Below the pieces are notes generated by a model. It did no database searches. It saw only the letters and a list, made by a program, of their open reading frames with translations, and had not been told where the DNA came from. DNA of 64,000 nucleotides from Gammaproteobacteria bacterium. GTDB taxonomy: Bacteria > Pseudomonadota > Gammaproteobacteria > Steroidobacterales > GCA-2729495. The translations under genes and the position numbers were made by a program. The stretch spans positions 1-64,000 of the forward strand of contig RFHQ01000118.1 of the NCBI GenBank assembly GCA_003695765.1. The letters run 5' to 3'. The stretch's first letter is position 1. Every line of letters begins with the position of its first letter. Positions 6,004 through 14,700 of the stretch are shown here, piece by piece.

Positions 6004-8786
6004 GCGGCTGCGTATTTCTCGAAGTCGCAGGTCACATCCTGGAACACGGCGTTCGGTTCGAACTGGAAGGTCCGGTAGTTCACATGCCCCTGCCCGCCAG
6101 CCACGGCTGTCGGCTTGATCAGGCCGAAGGCCGACGTGACCGCACCGAAGTTCTGCCGCCCTCTGAACATCATCGGATCCCAGCCGTGGTACATGAAGGT
6201 CATGCCGGGCTGCATCGCCGGCGAGACGTGCGCCATGGCCACGAAGGCACCGTAGCGGTTGAACACGCGGATCAGTTCGCCATCGGCGACACCGCGCGCG
6301 GCCGCATCGTCCGGGTTGACGTAGATGTCCGGCTCGCCGCGCTGCAGGCCGACGAGCAGCGGATCATCGCGCCACATGCTGTGAATGCCGTGGCGGGCAT
6401 GTCCCATGACCAGCCGCAATGGCGCTGTTCGGTCACCGAGCGGCGCACGGTAGGCAGGCAGCGCTTCGCCCTCCTGCAGGAACCAGTCGTGGTCGATGTA
6501 ATACTGCTGCCGGCCGGTCAGCGTGTGGTAGGGCTTCTTGTCGTTGACGCTGCGGATCAGCGTGTCCCGGTACGGTGATCGCGGACCATAGACGAGCCCA
6601 TCGGAATCGGGCACGCGCGTGATACCGTTGCGCGCCAGCGTGTCGAAGGATTCCTTGGGAAAACCGGGATTGACTGCGATCTGGAAGTCCAGCGCATCGC
6701 GCATGCTCGTATAGGCGCCATTCTTCGTGAACAGCGCGTGGAACTGCGTGAAATCCCTCGTTACCGGCATGCCGAAATAATTGTCTTCGATGGGTGCGAT
6801 GCCGCGTTCCTCAGCGCGTTCGCTGATCGCCTTCGTCAGCCGTACGAACAGTTCGAAATCGTCGACCGCCTCGCCCAGCGGCGGCACGGCCGCGTCCAGG
6901 ACCTGCAGATAAGGTGTCCACTGCCACATGACGATGTCCTGGCGCTCGTAGTGATGCGCGACCGGCAGCACATAGTCCGAATACATGGCCGTCACGCCCA
7001 TGTCGGTCGCGCAGGTCACGATGTGCTCGAGCTGCTCGAAGGCCTCTTCCCGCCAGCGCTTGCCGGAGGCGCGCCAGTTGGCCGCATTGCTGCCCATGTA
7101 GAAACCCATCTTCCACGGGACACGGCCGTATTCCGGGAACCAGCGGTTCTGCACGGACTGCTGGAAGTACCGGTCGAAGTGCTCGGCCAGGGCTTCGCCG
7201 TAGATCTCGCGGTTCAGCTCCTTGCCGCCGGCATGCACATAGTCCCAGCGCGACAGCGTGGCCACGCGCAAGGTCGGCGGCAGGCCATCGAAGGTGAAGG
7301 CCAGCTGGTCCTGGTCCTGGGCGAGGTTCATGAACTGCAGGCCGCCCCCGGGCTTGCCCAGATTGCCGGTCAGTGACAGCAGCAGCAGCATCGATCGCTG
7401 TAGCAGGTCGCCATGCAGCCATTTCGATACCCGGAAGCCGGTGTAGATCATGGCCGGCTTGGCAGCGGCGAAGGTCCGGGCGATCTCGCGGATCACGTCC
7501 GGATGCACGCCGGTGATCTCGCGGGCCCGCTCCGGCGTGTAGGCAGCCAGCTGGTCCTTCAGCAGTTCGAAGACCGTGGTCACCTCGATCGGCCCGGCCG
7601 GGGTCTGGACCTGCCAGCGGCCTTCCAGCGCCGGCCGCAAGCCCCCGAGGCTCAGTCGCTCCGGGTGTTCGGGCACCGGCTGGCCCGGCGGCGGTACCCG
7701 AAAGCCGGTGCCCGGCGCCGCCACCGGCGCGTTTGCAGCCTGGTCCCAGAAATAGAAACGCTGATCGGCGCCGTCACCGGCATCGCCGAGGTCCGCGGCG
7801 CGCAGGAAGCGGCGATTGTCGGTCCGTACCAGAAACGGCAGGTCAGTCTGTTCACGGATGTAGTCCTCGTCGTGGCTGCCGTCCTCGATGATCACCTGCG
7901 CCATCGCCAGTGCCAGCGCCGTATCGGTTCCGGGCTTCGGGTTCACCCACTTGCTCGCATGCATCGCTGTTGGCGTGAATTCCGGCGAGATCGCGACGAC
8001 CTCGGTGCCGTTGTAGCGCGCCTCCCAGAAGAAATGCGCGTCCGGTATCCGCGTGACCGCAGGATTGGCGAACCAGATGAAACAGGCCTTCGACTTGAAG
8101 ATCGATGCCGCGGTGTCGCCGACCAGCGCCTCGCCGATCGTCAGGTAGATGCCGGTCGGGAGGTCGCCGACACCGGCGAAGGCCTCGGGCAACGGGCTGC
8201 CGGTGATGGTCGCGAAGCGCAGCAGGCCCATCAGCGAGGCACGCTTCATCGCCATCTGCGTGCCCAGGCCCATGGTTACCGACTCCGGGCCGTACTGGCT
8301 GCAGGTGTCGATGAAGCGATCGGCGATCTCGATCAGCGCCTGCTCCCAGCTGATACGTTCCCACTTGCCCTGGCCCCGCTCTCCGATCCGCTTCATCGGG
8401 TAGAGCACGCGCTGCCGGCCATACATGTATTTCGCATGCCGCAGGCCTTTCTGACAGCCGCGCGGCCCGTAGTCCGGCGCGTCCGGGTCCGACTTGCCGT
8501 ACTGGCCCTGCTGTTCCTCGCGCCAGACGATGCCGTTCTTGACATAGACATTGAAGGCGCAGCCGCCCTGGCAATTGGTGCCGTGTGAACCATGGGCGAC
8601 CCGGTCCCAGGTCCACTTGTGACGCATCAGGTCTTCCCAGCGGCCGTAGCCCTCGTCTGCGACCTGGCCGGCGGCGTTTGCATACTTGAGGCTGAGTGCG
8701 ACTGCACCGCCGCCCGCGAGAAACCCGCGCCGTGTCGTTGCCCTGCCTGCTGCCATCGCTGCCTCCCCTGCTATCCGCTCAGCCAT
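6000..8786 (-). CDS. Type II DMSO-reductase-family molybdopterin oxidoreductase alpha subunit (ethylbenzene dehydrogenase/steroid C25 dehydrogenase-like), Tat-exported
   Basis: Tat motif TTRRGFLAGGGAV; Fe-S site HGTNCQGGCAFNVYVKNGIVWREEQ...RGCQKG; NPAVTRIPDAHFFWEARYNG; PGTDTALALAMAQVIIEDG...REQTDLPFLVRTDN. Start taken at MAERIAGEAAM, 8 nt inside the upstream gene. Confidence 0.85.
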   Translation of the reverse strand: MAERIAGEAAMAAGRATTRRGFLAGGGAVALSLKYANAAGQVADEGYGRWEDLMRHKWTWDRVAHGSHGTNCQGGCAFNVYVKNGIVWREEQQGQYGKSDPDAPDYGPRGCQKGLRHAKYMYGRQRVLYPMKRIGERGQGKWERISWEQALIEIADRFIDTCSQYGPESVTMGLGTQMAMKRASLMGLLRFATITGSPLPEAFAGVGDLPTGIYLTIGEALVGDTAASIFKSKACFIWFANPAVTRIPDAHFFWEARYNGTEVVAISPEFTPTAMHASKWVNPKPGTDTALALAMAQVIIEDGSHDEDYIREQTDLPFLVRTDNRRFLRAADLGDAGDGADQRFYFWDQAANAPVAAPGTGFRVPPPGQPVPEHPERLSLGGLRPALEGRWQVQTPAGPIEVTTVFELLKDQLAAYTPERAREITGVHPDVIREIARTFAAAKPAMIYTGFRVSKWLHGDLLQRSMLLLLSLTGNLGKPGGGLQFMNLAQDQDQLAFTFDGLPPTLRVATLSRWDYVHAGGKELNREIYGEALAEHFDRYFQQSVQNRWFPEYGRVPWKMGFYMGSNAANWRASGKRWREEAFEQLEHIVTCATDMGVTAMYSDYVLPVAHHYERQDIVMWQWTPYLQVLDAAVPPLGEAVDDFELFVRLTKAISERAEERGIAPIEDNYFGMPVTRDFTQFHALFTKNGAYTSMRDALDFQIAVNPGFPKESFDTLARNGITRVPDSDGLVYGPRSPYRDTLIRSVNDKKPYHTLTGRQQYYIDHDWFLQEGEALPAYRAPLGDRTAPLRLVMGHARHGIHSMWRDDPLLVGLQRGEPDIYVNPDDAAARGVADGELIRVFNRYGAFVAMAHVSPAMQPGMTFMYHGWDPMMFRGRQNFGAVTSAFGLIKPTAVAGGQGHVNYRTFQFEPNAVFQDVTCDFEKYAAA

Positions 8787-9402
8787 GTTGTCCCGGCATG
8801 ACGAAACGCCGCCCGCTGGCCTGACCGAGCGCATATTCGACCAGCGGCATGCTTTCGTTGCCGTGGAACATCCGTTCGCCGACGAACATCGTCGCCGACG
8901 CAAAACCGCCGCGCGCCGCGAGTTCCCGTGCGTTGGCCGCCAGCGCTTCGGCGGTGCCGGGATCCGCCAGCGCCGAGTGGAACGCCGCGCCTTCCAGGCC
9001 GGCCGCCGCCGCGAGTTCCAGCAGGGCCGCCTCGGTCAGCGGCGGCTCGCCGCGCCCGAACTCGGCGGCCCAGACCGCCTCGGCGTAGGCGCGGGCCCGT
9101 TCCGTCGCCGCCGCGTAGACCGCGCCACGGGCGGCCAGCGTCAGCTCGGCGGGCCAGCCCTCGGGCAATTGCAGCGGTCGTGCGCAGAAATCGGCCCAGG
9201 CGGCCAGCATGCGCTGCGCATGCGCCCGCCGCGGCGGTTCGGCGGGCCAGCGCTGCTCAGCAGCCGACCGGCCGAGGTCGCTCAGCCGGAACGGCCGCCA
9301 GCGAATGCGCGCGCCGGTGCGCACGGCAGCCTCGTGCAAGCGCCCGGCCGCGAGGTAGGTCCACGGGCAACTCAGGTCGAAAAAGAACTCGACCTCGGCC
9401 AT
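8779..9402 (-). CDS. DsbA-family thioredoxin-fold protein (2-hydroxychromene-2-carboxylate isomerase/FrnE-like)
   Basis: MAEVEFFFDLSCPWTYLAAGRLHE N-terminus and a C-terminal GGFASATMFVGERMFHGNESMPLVEYAL segment. Confidence 0.75.
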   Translation of the reverse strand: MAEVEFFFDLSCPWTYLAAGRLHEAAVRTGARIRWRPFRLSDLGRSAAEQRWPAEPPRRAHAQRMLAAWADFCARPLQLPEGWPAELTLAARGAVYAAATERARAYAEAVWAAEFGRGEPPLTEAALLELAAAAGLEGAAFHSALADPGTAEALAANARELAARGGFASATMFVGERMFHGNESMPLVEYALGQASGRRFVMPGQHG

Positions 9403-9408
9403 GGGCCG

Positions 9409-10944
9409 TCAGCCGCGCCGGCGCAGCTCGGTCTTCAGGACCTTGCCGCTGGCATTGCGCGGGATCTGTTCGAGCAATTCGATCTCGCGCGGAATCTTCA
9501 TCCGTGAGATCCGCGGCTCGCACCACGCCTGCAGGCCGTCCGCTTCGAGTTCGGCGCCAGGCCGCGGCACGACGAAAGCCTTGAGTCGCTCGCCCCATTT
9601 CTCGTCCGGCACGCCGATCACCGCGACGTCGCTGATATCCGGGTGCTGGTGCAAGACCTCTTCGATTTCCCGCGGATAGATGTTGATGCCGCCGGAGATC
9701 ACCATGTCCTTCTTGCGATCGACGATGTAGATATAGCCCTCGGCATCCCGCCGCGCCAGATCGCCGACCGTGACCCAACCATCGTGGTAGGCCTCGGCGG
9801 TGGCCTCAGGGCGCCCCCAGTAGCCGTTGAACAGGTATGGGCTGCTGGAGAACAGTTCGCCGACTTCGTCCGCGTCGCAGAGGCTGCCGTCATCGCGCCG
9901 GATCTCGACGCGGGTCAGCGCGATCGGTTGTCCGACGCACTGTTGCTTGCGCAACTGGTCGGCCGGCCGCAGGTTGGTGACGATGCCCGCCTCGGTGGAG
10001 CCATAGGTCTCGTGCAGCAGCCCGGCGCCGAAATACTCGACCAGGCGTTCTTTCAGGGCCTGTGGCAGCGGTGCGGCATTCGAGATCACGCTGCGCAAGT
10101 GCCGTGGCCTGAACTGCGCCAGTGTCGCCTCCGGCAGATTCATCATCAGGTGAAAATGCGTCGGCACGCCGAAGAAGCCGGTCATCTGCTGTTCGCCGAG
10201 GCTGCGCAGCACGGCCTCCGGGTCGAAGCTGTCCATGATCTCCAGGTGGCCGCCGAAGAAGATCGGCGCGAGAGAAAAGATCATTCCCGCGCCGTGGCAC
10301 ATCGGCGCGATGGCCAGGAAACGGTCGTCCGGCGAATAGCAGCCGTACTCCACGGCCATGGCGAACAGGGTCAGGATCCGCGAGCGGTGGGGCACCAGCA
10401 CCCCCTTCGGCCGGCCCGTCGTGCCGGAGGTATAGGGGATCGTGAACACGCCCCATTCGGCGACGCCCGGTTTCGGCACCGGGCCATGGGCCGCGGCCAG
10501 CAGCGACTCGAGTTCCGGGCCGATCTCGACGAGCCGCTGGACGCTCGAGAACGAGGCATCCCGCAGGCGCGCGGCATTGTCGGCGTCAGTGAACAGCACG
10601 CGCGCCTGCGCGTCGTCACAGATCGCGACGACCTCCGCCGTTGCCAGCTTCGGATTCACCGTGGCCAGTGCCACACCGCTGGCGGCCGCGCCGAGGACGA
10701 TTTCCAGGTATTCGATCGAGTTGCGCGCGACGATGGCTGCATGGTCGCCGGCGCTCAGTCCGAGGCCTTGCGTGATCGCGTTGCCCACCCGCTCGATTCG
10801 TTCGACCAGCTCGCCGTAGCGTCGCTGCCGGTTCCCGTGGCGGCAGGCAATCTTGTCCGGCGCCCGGCTGGCGGCGGCGCGTACCCCGTCGGCCAGCGAC
10901 AGGTGCTGGAAGGAAAATGGCAGTTCCGGGCTGCGTGGGGGCAT
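9409..10944 (-). CDS. AMP-dependent acyl-CoA synthetase/ligase
   Basis: AMP-binding motif YTSGTTGRPKGV; ETYGSTEAG; GDLARRDAEGYIYIVDRKKDMVISGGINIYPREIEE. Confidence 0.92.
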   Translation of the reverse strand: MPPRSPELPFSFQHLSLADGVRAAASRAPDKIACRHGNRQRRYGELVERIERVGNAITQGLGLSAGDHAAIVARNSIEYLEIVLGAAASGVALATVNPKLATAEVVAICDDAQARVLFTDADNAARLRDASFSSVQRLVEIGPELESLLAAAHGPVPKPGVAEWGVFTIPYTSGTTGRPKGVLVPHRSRILTLFAMAVEYGCYSPDDRFLAIAPMCHGAGMIFSLAPIFFGGHLEIMDSFDPEAVLRSLGEQQMTGFFGVPTHFHLMMNLPEATLAQFRPRHLRSVISNAAPLPQALKERLVEYFGAGLLHETYGSTEAGIVTNLRPADQLRKQQCVGQPIALTRVEIRRDDGSLCDADEVGELFSSSPYLFNGYWGRPEATAEAYHDGWVTVGDLARRDAEGYIYIVDRKKDMVISGGINIYPREIEEVLHQHPDISDVAVIGVPDEKWGERLKAFVVPRPGAELEADGLQAWCEPRISRMKIPREIELLEQIPRNASGKVLKTELRRRG

Positions 10945-10950
10945 GGTCCC

Positions 10951-11808
10951 TCAGCCCGGCAGTTTGAATACGCGCAGTGCGTTGTCGCGCATCAGCAAGC
11001 GCTTGGCGTCCTCGCGCAGCCCCAGCGCATCGACCTCGTGCACGGCACGCTCCGGATCGATGACCGGCCAGTCGGTGCCGAACATCACCTTGTGCTTGCC
11101 ATAGCTGTTCGCGTAATGCACGAAGGACTCGGGCCAGTAGCGCGGCGCGTAGGCATCGCCGGCCGTGTAGACATTCTCGTGTTTCCAGCACATGGAGATC
11201 ATTTCCTCGGTCCACGGGATGCCGATGTGGATGCCGATGAGCCTCAGCTCCGGAAAATCGATGGCCACCTGGTCGAGGCAGATCGGTCGCCCGACGCTCG
11301 GCAGGCGCCGCTCGCGGGAATACACGAGGTTGTGGCCAACCTGCATCATGATCGGGATGTCCAGCTCGCAGCACTTGGCGTAATAGGGGTAATACTTTGC
11401 GTGGTCCGGCGGCAGCTCGCACCAGTGCGGATACAGGTGAGCGCCGACGAAGTCATACTCGCGCACCGCCTGCTCCAGGTCCCGCAGCCCACGCATGCCG
11501 CGAAAGGGGTCGATACCGGCGAGGCCGGAGAAACGCTCGGGATATTGCCGGCAGACTTCGTAGACCCGCTCGTAGGGGATCTCGAAACCGCCGCGCCTGT
11601 TGATGTCACCGGCGCGGACCGCGATCAGCAGCGAGCGTTCGATGCCAGCGCGATCCATGCGCTGCAGGTAGTCCTCGATCGGCACGCCGCCGCGGATCTC
11701 CTCGGGCATGCGCACTTGGGCCTTGAAGGCCTCGTCCAGGCCCGTCTGCCCCCTCTCGACCTCGAGCGGGGTAAAAAGATTACAAACAATATCAATGGCT
11801 CCAGCCAT
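10951..11808 (-). CDS. Amidohydrolase_2 (ACMSD-like) family protein
   Basis: IGIHIGIPWTEEMISM, KVMFGTDWPVIDPE; overall ACMSD-like layout; N-terminal HxH motif replaced by VCN. Confidence 0.8.
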   Translation of the reverse strand: MAGAIDIVCNLFTPLEVERGQTGLDEAFKAQVRMPEEIRGGVPIEDYLQRMDRAGIERSLLIAVRAGDINRRGGFEIPYERVYEVCRQYPERFSGLAGIDPFRGMRGLRDLEQAVREYDFVGAHLYPHWCELPPDHAKYYPYYAKCCELDIPIMMQVGHNLVYSRERRLPSVGRPICLDQVAIDFPELRLIGIHIGIPWTEEMISMCWKHENVYTAGDAYAPRYWPESFVHYANSYGKHKVMFGTDWPVIDPERAVHEVDALGLREDAKRLLMRDNALRVFKLPG

Positions 11809-11844
11809 CTTCCTAAAGCCAGATCGAGAAAATGCTGGCGCCGC

Positions 11845-12750
11845 TTACCAGCCGTCGAGGTCCCACTCGCCGGTCGAACGCGAGCGCACCGGGATGCCGG
11901 CGATCACCGGCGCCTCGGTGACCGGGTCGTAGTTCACGGCATCGCCCTCGACGATCACGCGCTCGTTCACGGTAATCCAGTTCACCAGGCTGCCGTCGAG
12001 GCGGAAGAAGCCGGTCCAGCCCTTTTCCTCGCCGGCCACGAAATGCCCGTGCTTCACGCGCGCCGGGCGGAAGAAATAGGTGCCTGCATCGAGGGTACCG
12101 AAGTTGTAGACCAGGTGCCCGTCGAGACTGTAGGCCTCCTCGAAGACCGGGTGATGCACCATGCGGTTGTCCGACCAGCCGGGTGGCGCCCAGGCCAGCA
12201 TCGTGACGAAACCGGTGTTGTTGTCGTCCGGCGAAGCCGGATCCAGGTACAGCAGCTTGAGCTTCAGGAAGCGTTGGGTATCGCCCTCGTAAACGTTGGG
12301 CATCCATTCCATGCGGCTGGTGTCGACCACGGTCAGTTCGCCGGGTTCGTCCGACACGGTATTGCCGCCGCGTGGCACGAACTTGTCGCGGTTGCCCTTC
12401 GCCGCGGTGAAGCCCCAGTCACCGTATTCCCGGAACAGCAGAATCTCCGAGCCTGCCTGCACCGAGATCTCCGGCACCCAGAGGCCGGCGGGCGCTCGGA
12501 AATACGCCCCCTTGCCGAGCAAGCGGTCGCCCAGCTTGACGGCTCCATCCATGACAAACCACTCGACATCGGCATTGTGATAGCCGGCCGGCCGGTGCCA
12601 GGCACTGTCGAAGTGCAGGCGCGTCGACGCGGCGCCGTTCTCCTCGTCGTAGGACAGGTTCCGCTGGCGCACGCGGCCCTCGCCGCCGTACAGCTCGGCG
12701 GCATGCCAGCAGAGGTCTTCGGCCTGGATCAGTTCAACATGGGGTCGCAT
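11845..12750 (-). CDS. Cupin-domain protein
   Basis: MRPHVELIQAEDLCWHAAELYGGEG...; beta-rich cupin-like repeats (GAYFRAPAGLWVPEISVQAGSEILLFREYGDW). Confidence 0.65.
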   Translation of the reverse strand: MRPHVELIQAEDLCWHAAELYGGEGRVRQRNLSYDEENGAASTRLHFDSAWHRPAGYHNADVEWFVMDGAVKLGDRLLGKGAYFRAPAGLWVPEISVQAGSEILLFREYGDWGFTAAKGNRDKFVPRGGNTVSDEPGELTVVDTSRMEWMPNVYEGDTQRFLKLKLLYLDPASPDDNNTGFVTMLAWAPPGWSDNRMVHHPVFEEAYSLDGHLVYNFGTLDAGTYFFRPARVKHGHFVAGEEKGWTGFFRLDGSLVNWITVNERVIVEGDAVNYDPVTEAPVIAGIPVRSRSTGEWDLDGW

Positions 12751-12944
12751 CGAATCTCCTCGGAACCATCGCCTGGCCGGCACGCCGGCCCTGTCAGTAG
12801 ACTATCAACAGTTTCCCTTGAGGGCGCAAGCGCCGCCGCGGCGCCCCGCCCTGCGGTCGCCGCATTGCATCGCCCGGGCGCGCCGGGCTGCGGGCCGGGA
12901 TTTTGCGGTATCGTTCCGGGGCAGCATCTGTTCAGGGTCCGCCA

Positions 12945-13616
12945 ATGAGCGAATTCGAAGCCTGGAAATACCTGCACATCCTGATGTTCGTATTCTGGAT
13001 CGGCACCGACCTCGCCGTGTACCTGTCGGCGCGCAAGGCCACCGATCCAACCCTGCCCTTCGATGCCCGCGTGCTGCTGCTGCACTGGGCGCTGCGGATC
13101 GAGCTGCTGCCCCGGACGATGTGGAAGGCGGCGTTGCCGCTGGGCGTGATGCTGTCGGTCGATATGGGGCTGCTGGATCTCGGTGGGCCCGGCATCGCGC
13201 TGGTCTGGGCCTTCACGCTGGCCTGGTGGGCGATCAGCGTGACCGGCGCCTACAAGTACGACCAGCCGCTCGGCCATCGGCTGGGCAAGTTGAACAATCT
13301 GCTGACCGGCATCGTCGGCGTCGGCTTGATCGGGCTCGCGCTCGCGTCCGCCGCCGGCCACGGCCCCTTCGACGCGAATGCCAGCTGGCTGCTGTGGAAG
13401 GTCGGCCTGTATGGGCTGATCAATCTGATGGTGATCCTGATGCTGGTCGTGTTCGACCCGATGGGCGTGGCTTTCGCCCGCATGGCCAGCGAGGGCAGCA
13501 CACCGGAGCTGGAGCAGATCATCGGTTCGGTCATGAGCCGCTCGACGATCGTGATCTGGGCCACTTACGCCACGATTGCGCTGGTGGCCTTCATCGCCAC
13601 CAGCAAGGTGCTCTGA
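12945..13616 (+). CDS. Integral membrane protein, paralogue of the 13623-14429 product
   Basis: Multiple hydrophobic helices; shared pattern LMFVFWIGTDLAVYLSARKATDPTL...RIELLPR. Confidence 0.75.
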   Translation: MSEFEAWKYLHILMFVFWIGTDLAVYLSARKATDPTLPFDARVLLLHWALRIELLPRTMWKAALPLGVMLSVDMGLLDLGGPGIALVWAFTLAWWAISVTGAYKYDQPLGHRLGKLNNLLTGIVGVGLIGLALASAAGHGPFDANASWLLWKVGLYGLINLMVILMLVVFDPMGVAFARMASEGSTPELEQIIGSVMSRSTIVIWATYATIALVAFIATSKVL

Positions 13617-13622
13617 ACGGCC

Positions 13623-14429
13623 TCAGGGCGCCGCGACCGTGCTGGCCGCGACGACGTCCGGGGCGCGGCGGTCTCCTGGCTGGAAGACGCCGAGCGCCGC
13701 TGCCATCAGCAGGCAGATCCACATCGCGATGACATAGGGCCGGGTCAGCGCGAGGCTGCCCGCCATACGCCGGTCGTTTTCCGGGCTCGCGCCCTCCGCT
13801 GCCATCCGGCCGATGCCCGCGAGCAAAGGCGCGACGCGCAGCCGCATCAGCAAGCCGAACAGCAGGATGGCCGCGAACAGCAGCAGCTTGCCGGCCACCC
13901 ACGGCGTCTCGGCCAGCCGGCCGCTGGTCCAGGCCTGGCCCACCGAGCCCAGCACGGCGACGATCATCACGGCGCGGAACCAGAAGTCGATCCGTGCCAG
14001 CCGGTCGCCGGCCGGTGTGCCGCGCTTCAGGTACACGGCCAAGACCAGCGCCAGCCAGGCCGGCCCCAGCAGCACGATGCCGAACAGCTGCCATGCCGGA
14101 TGCGGGATGCCGATGAACTCGGTCAGCAAGCCGCCGGCCGTCAGCATCAGGCTCAGGCAGACGCGCGGCACCAGGTCCACCTGGCTCATGACCTGGGCCG
14201 CTGCCAGCCGTTGCGCCGGCGACAGGCGGGTATCGGTGATCCGGTGGCTGAGGTAGTACACCCCGATGTCCGGCCCCAGCCAATAGACGAACAGCAGCTG
14301 GTGGACGAACAGCGCCAGTTCGGCGGCCGTCAGGCCATCGTCGGCACCGCGGACGCCGGCCGCCGCGAACAGCAGCCCGGCCGGCAGCAGCACCAGTCCC
14401 CACAGCATTCCCGCGCCCGCGCGTCCCAT
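13623..14429 (-). CDS. Integral membrane protein, paralogue of the 12945-13616 product
   Basis: LLFVYWLGPDIGVYYLSHRITDTRLSPAQRL...VDLVPRVCLSLM mirrors the convergent neighbour. Confidence 0.75.
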   Translation of the reverse strand: MGRAGAGMLWGLVLLPAGLLFAAAGVRGADDGLTAAELALFVHQLLFVYWLGPDIGVYYLSHRITDTRLSPAQRLAAAQVMSQVDLVPRVCLSLMLTAGGLLTEFIGIPHPAWQLFGIVLLGPAWLALVLAVYLKRGTPAGDRLARIDFWFRAVMIVAVLGSVGQAWTSGRLAETPWVAGKLLLFAAILLFGLLMRLRVAPLLAGIGRMAAEGASPENDRRMAGSLALTRPYVIAMWICLLMAAALGVFQPGDRRAPDVVAASTVAAP

Positions 14430-14511
14430 CGGCGGCCTCCCCGGTCTGGACCCGGTTATTCTTGCCGTGAGGCGGGCGGATTACAAACGCCGAACCCCGG
14501 TCCGGCGCTGC

Positions 14512-14700
14512 TCAACCACCCTGAGGTTTGCCATCGTCCCCGGCTGCCGGGGGCGGCCGGCGATCGTCGTCGAGCAGAATGCGCCAGGCCGGGCTTTCGA
14601 GGTCGTCGAACTGGCCGCTGCGCACGGCCCAGAAAAACGCGGCCACGGCGACCAGCAGCAGCAGCAGCCCCAGCGGGATCAGGTAGAAGATGATGTCCAT
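14512..14700 (-). CDS. ccoS: Cytochrome oxidase maturation protein CcoS (cbb3-type)
   Basis: 62-aa MDIIFYLIPLGLLLLLVAVAAFFWAVRSGQFDDLESPAWRILLDD; position after ccoI. Confidence 0.9.
   Translation of the reverse strand: MDIIFYLIPLGLLLLLVAVAAFFWAVRSGQFDDLESPAWRILLDDDRRPPPAAGDDGKPQGG

Noticed and set aside
11778-11787. Shared 'attacaaac' string also at 14479-14488 and 44248-44257, considered as a regulatory motif
   Set aside because: The first copy lies inside the amidohydrolase coding sequence (VCN codons). Three short matches in 64 kb are not evidence of a motif.
9643-12948. 1101-aa plus-strand ORF
   Set aside because: Antisense to the acyl-CoA ligase, amidohydrolase and cupin genes; His/Arg/Asp/Val-rich composition typical of an antisense frame in high-GC DNA.
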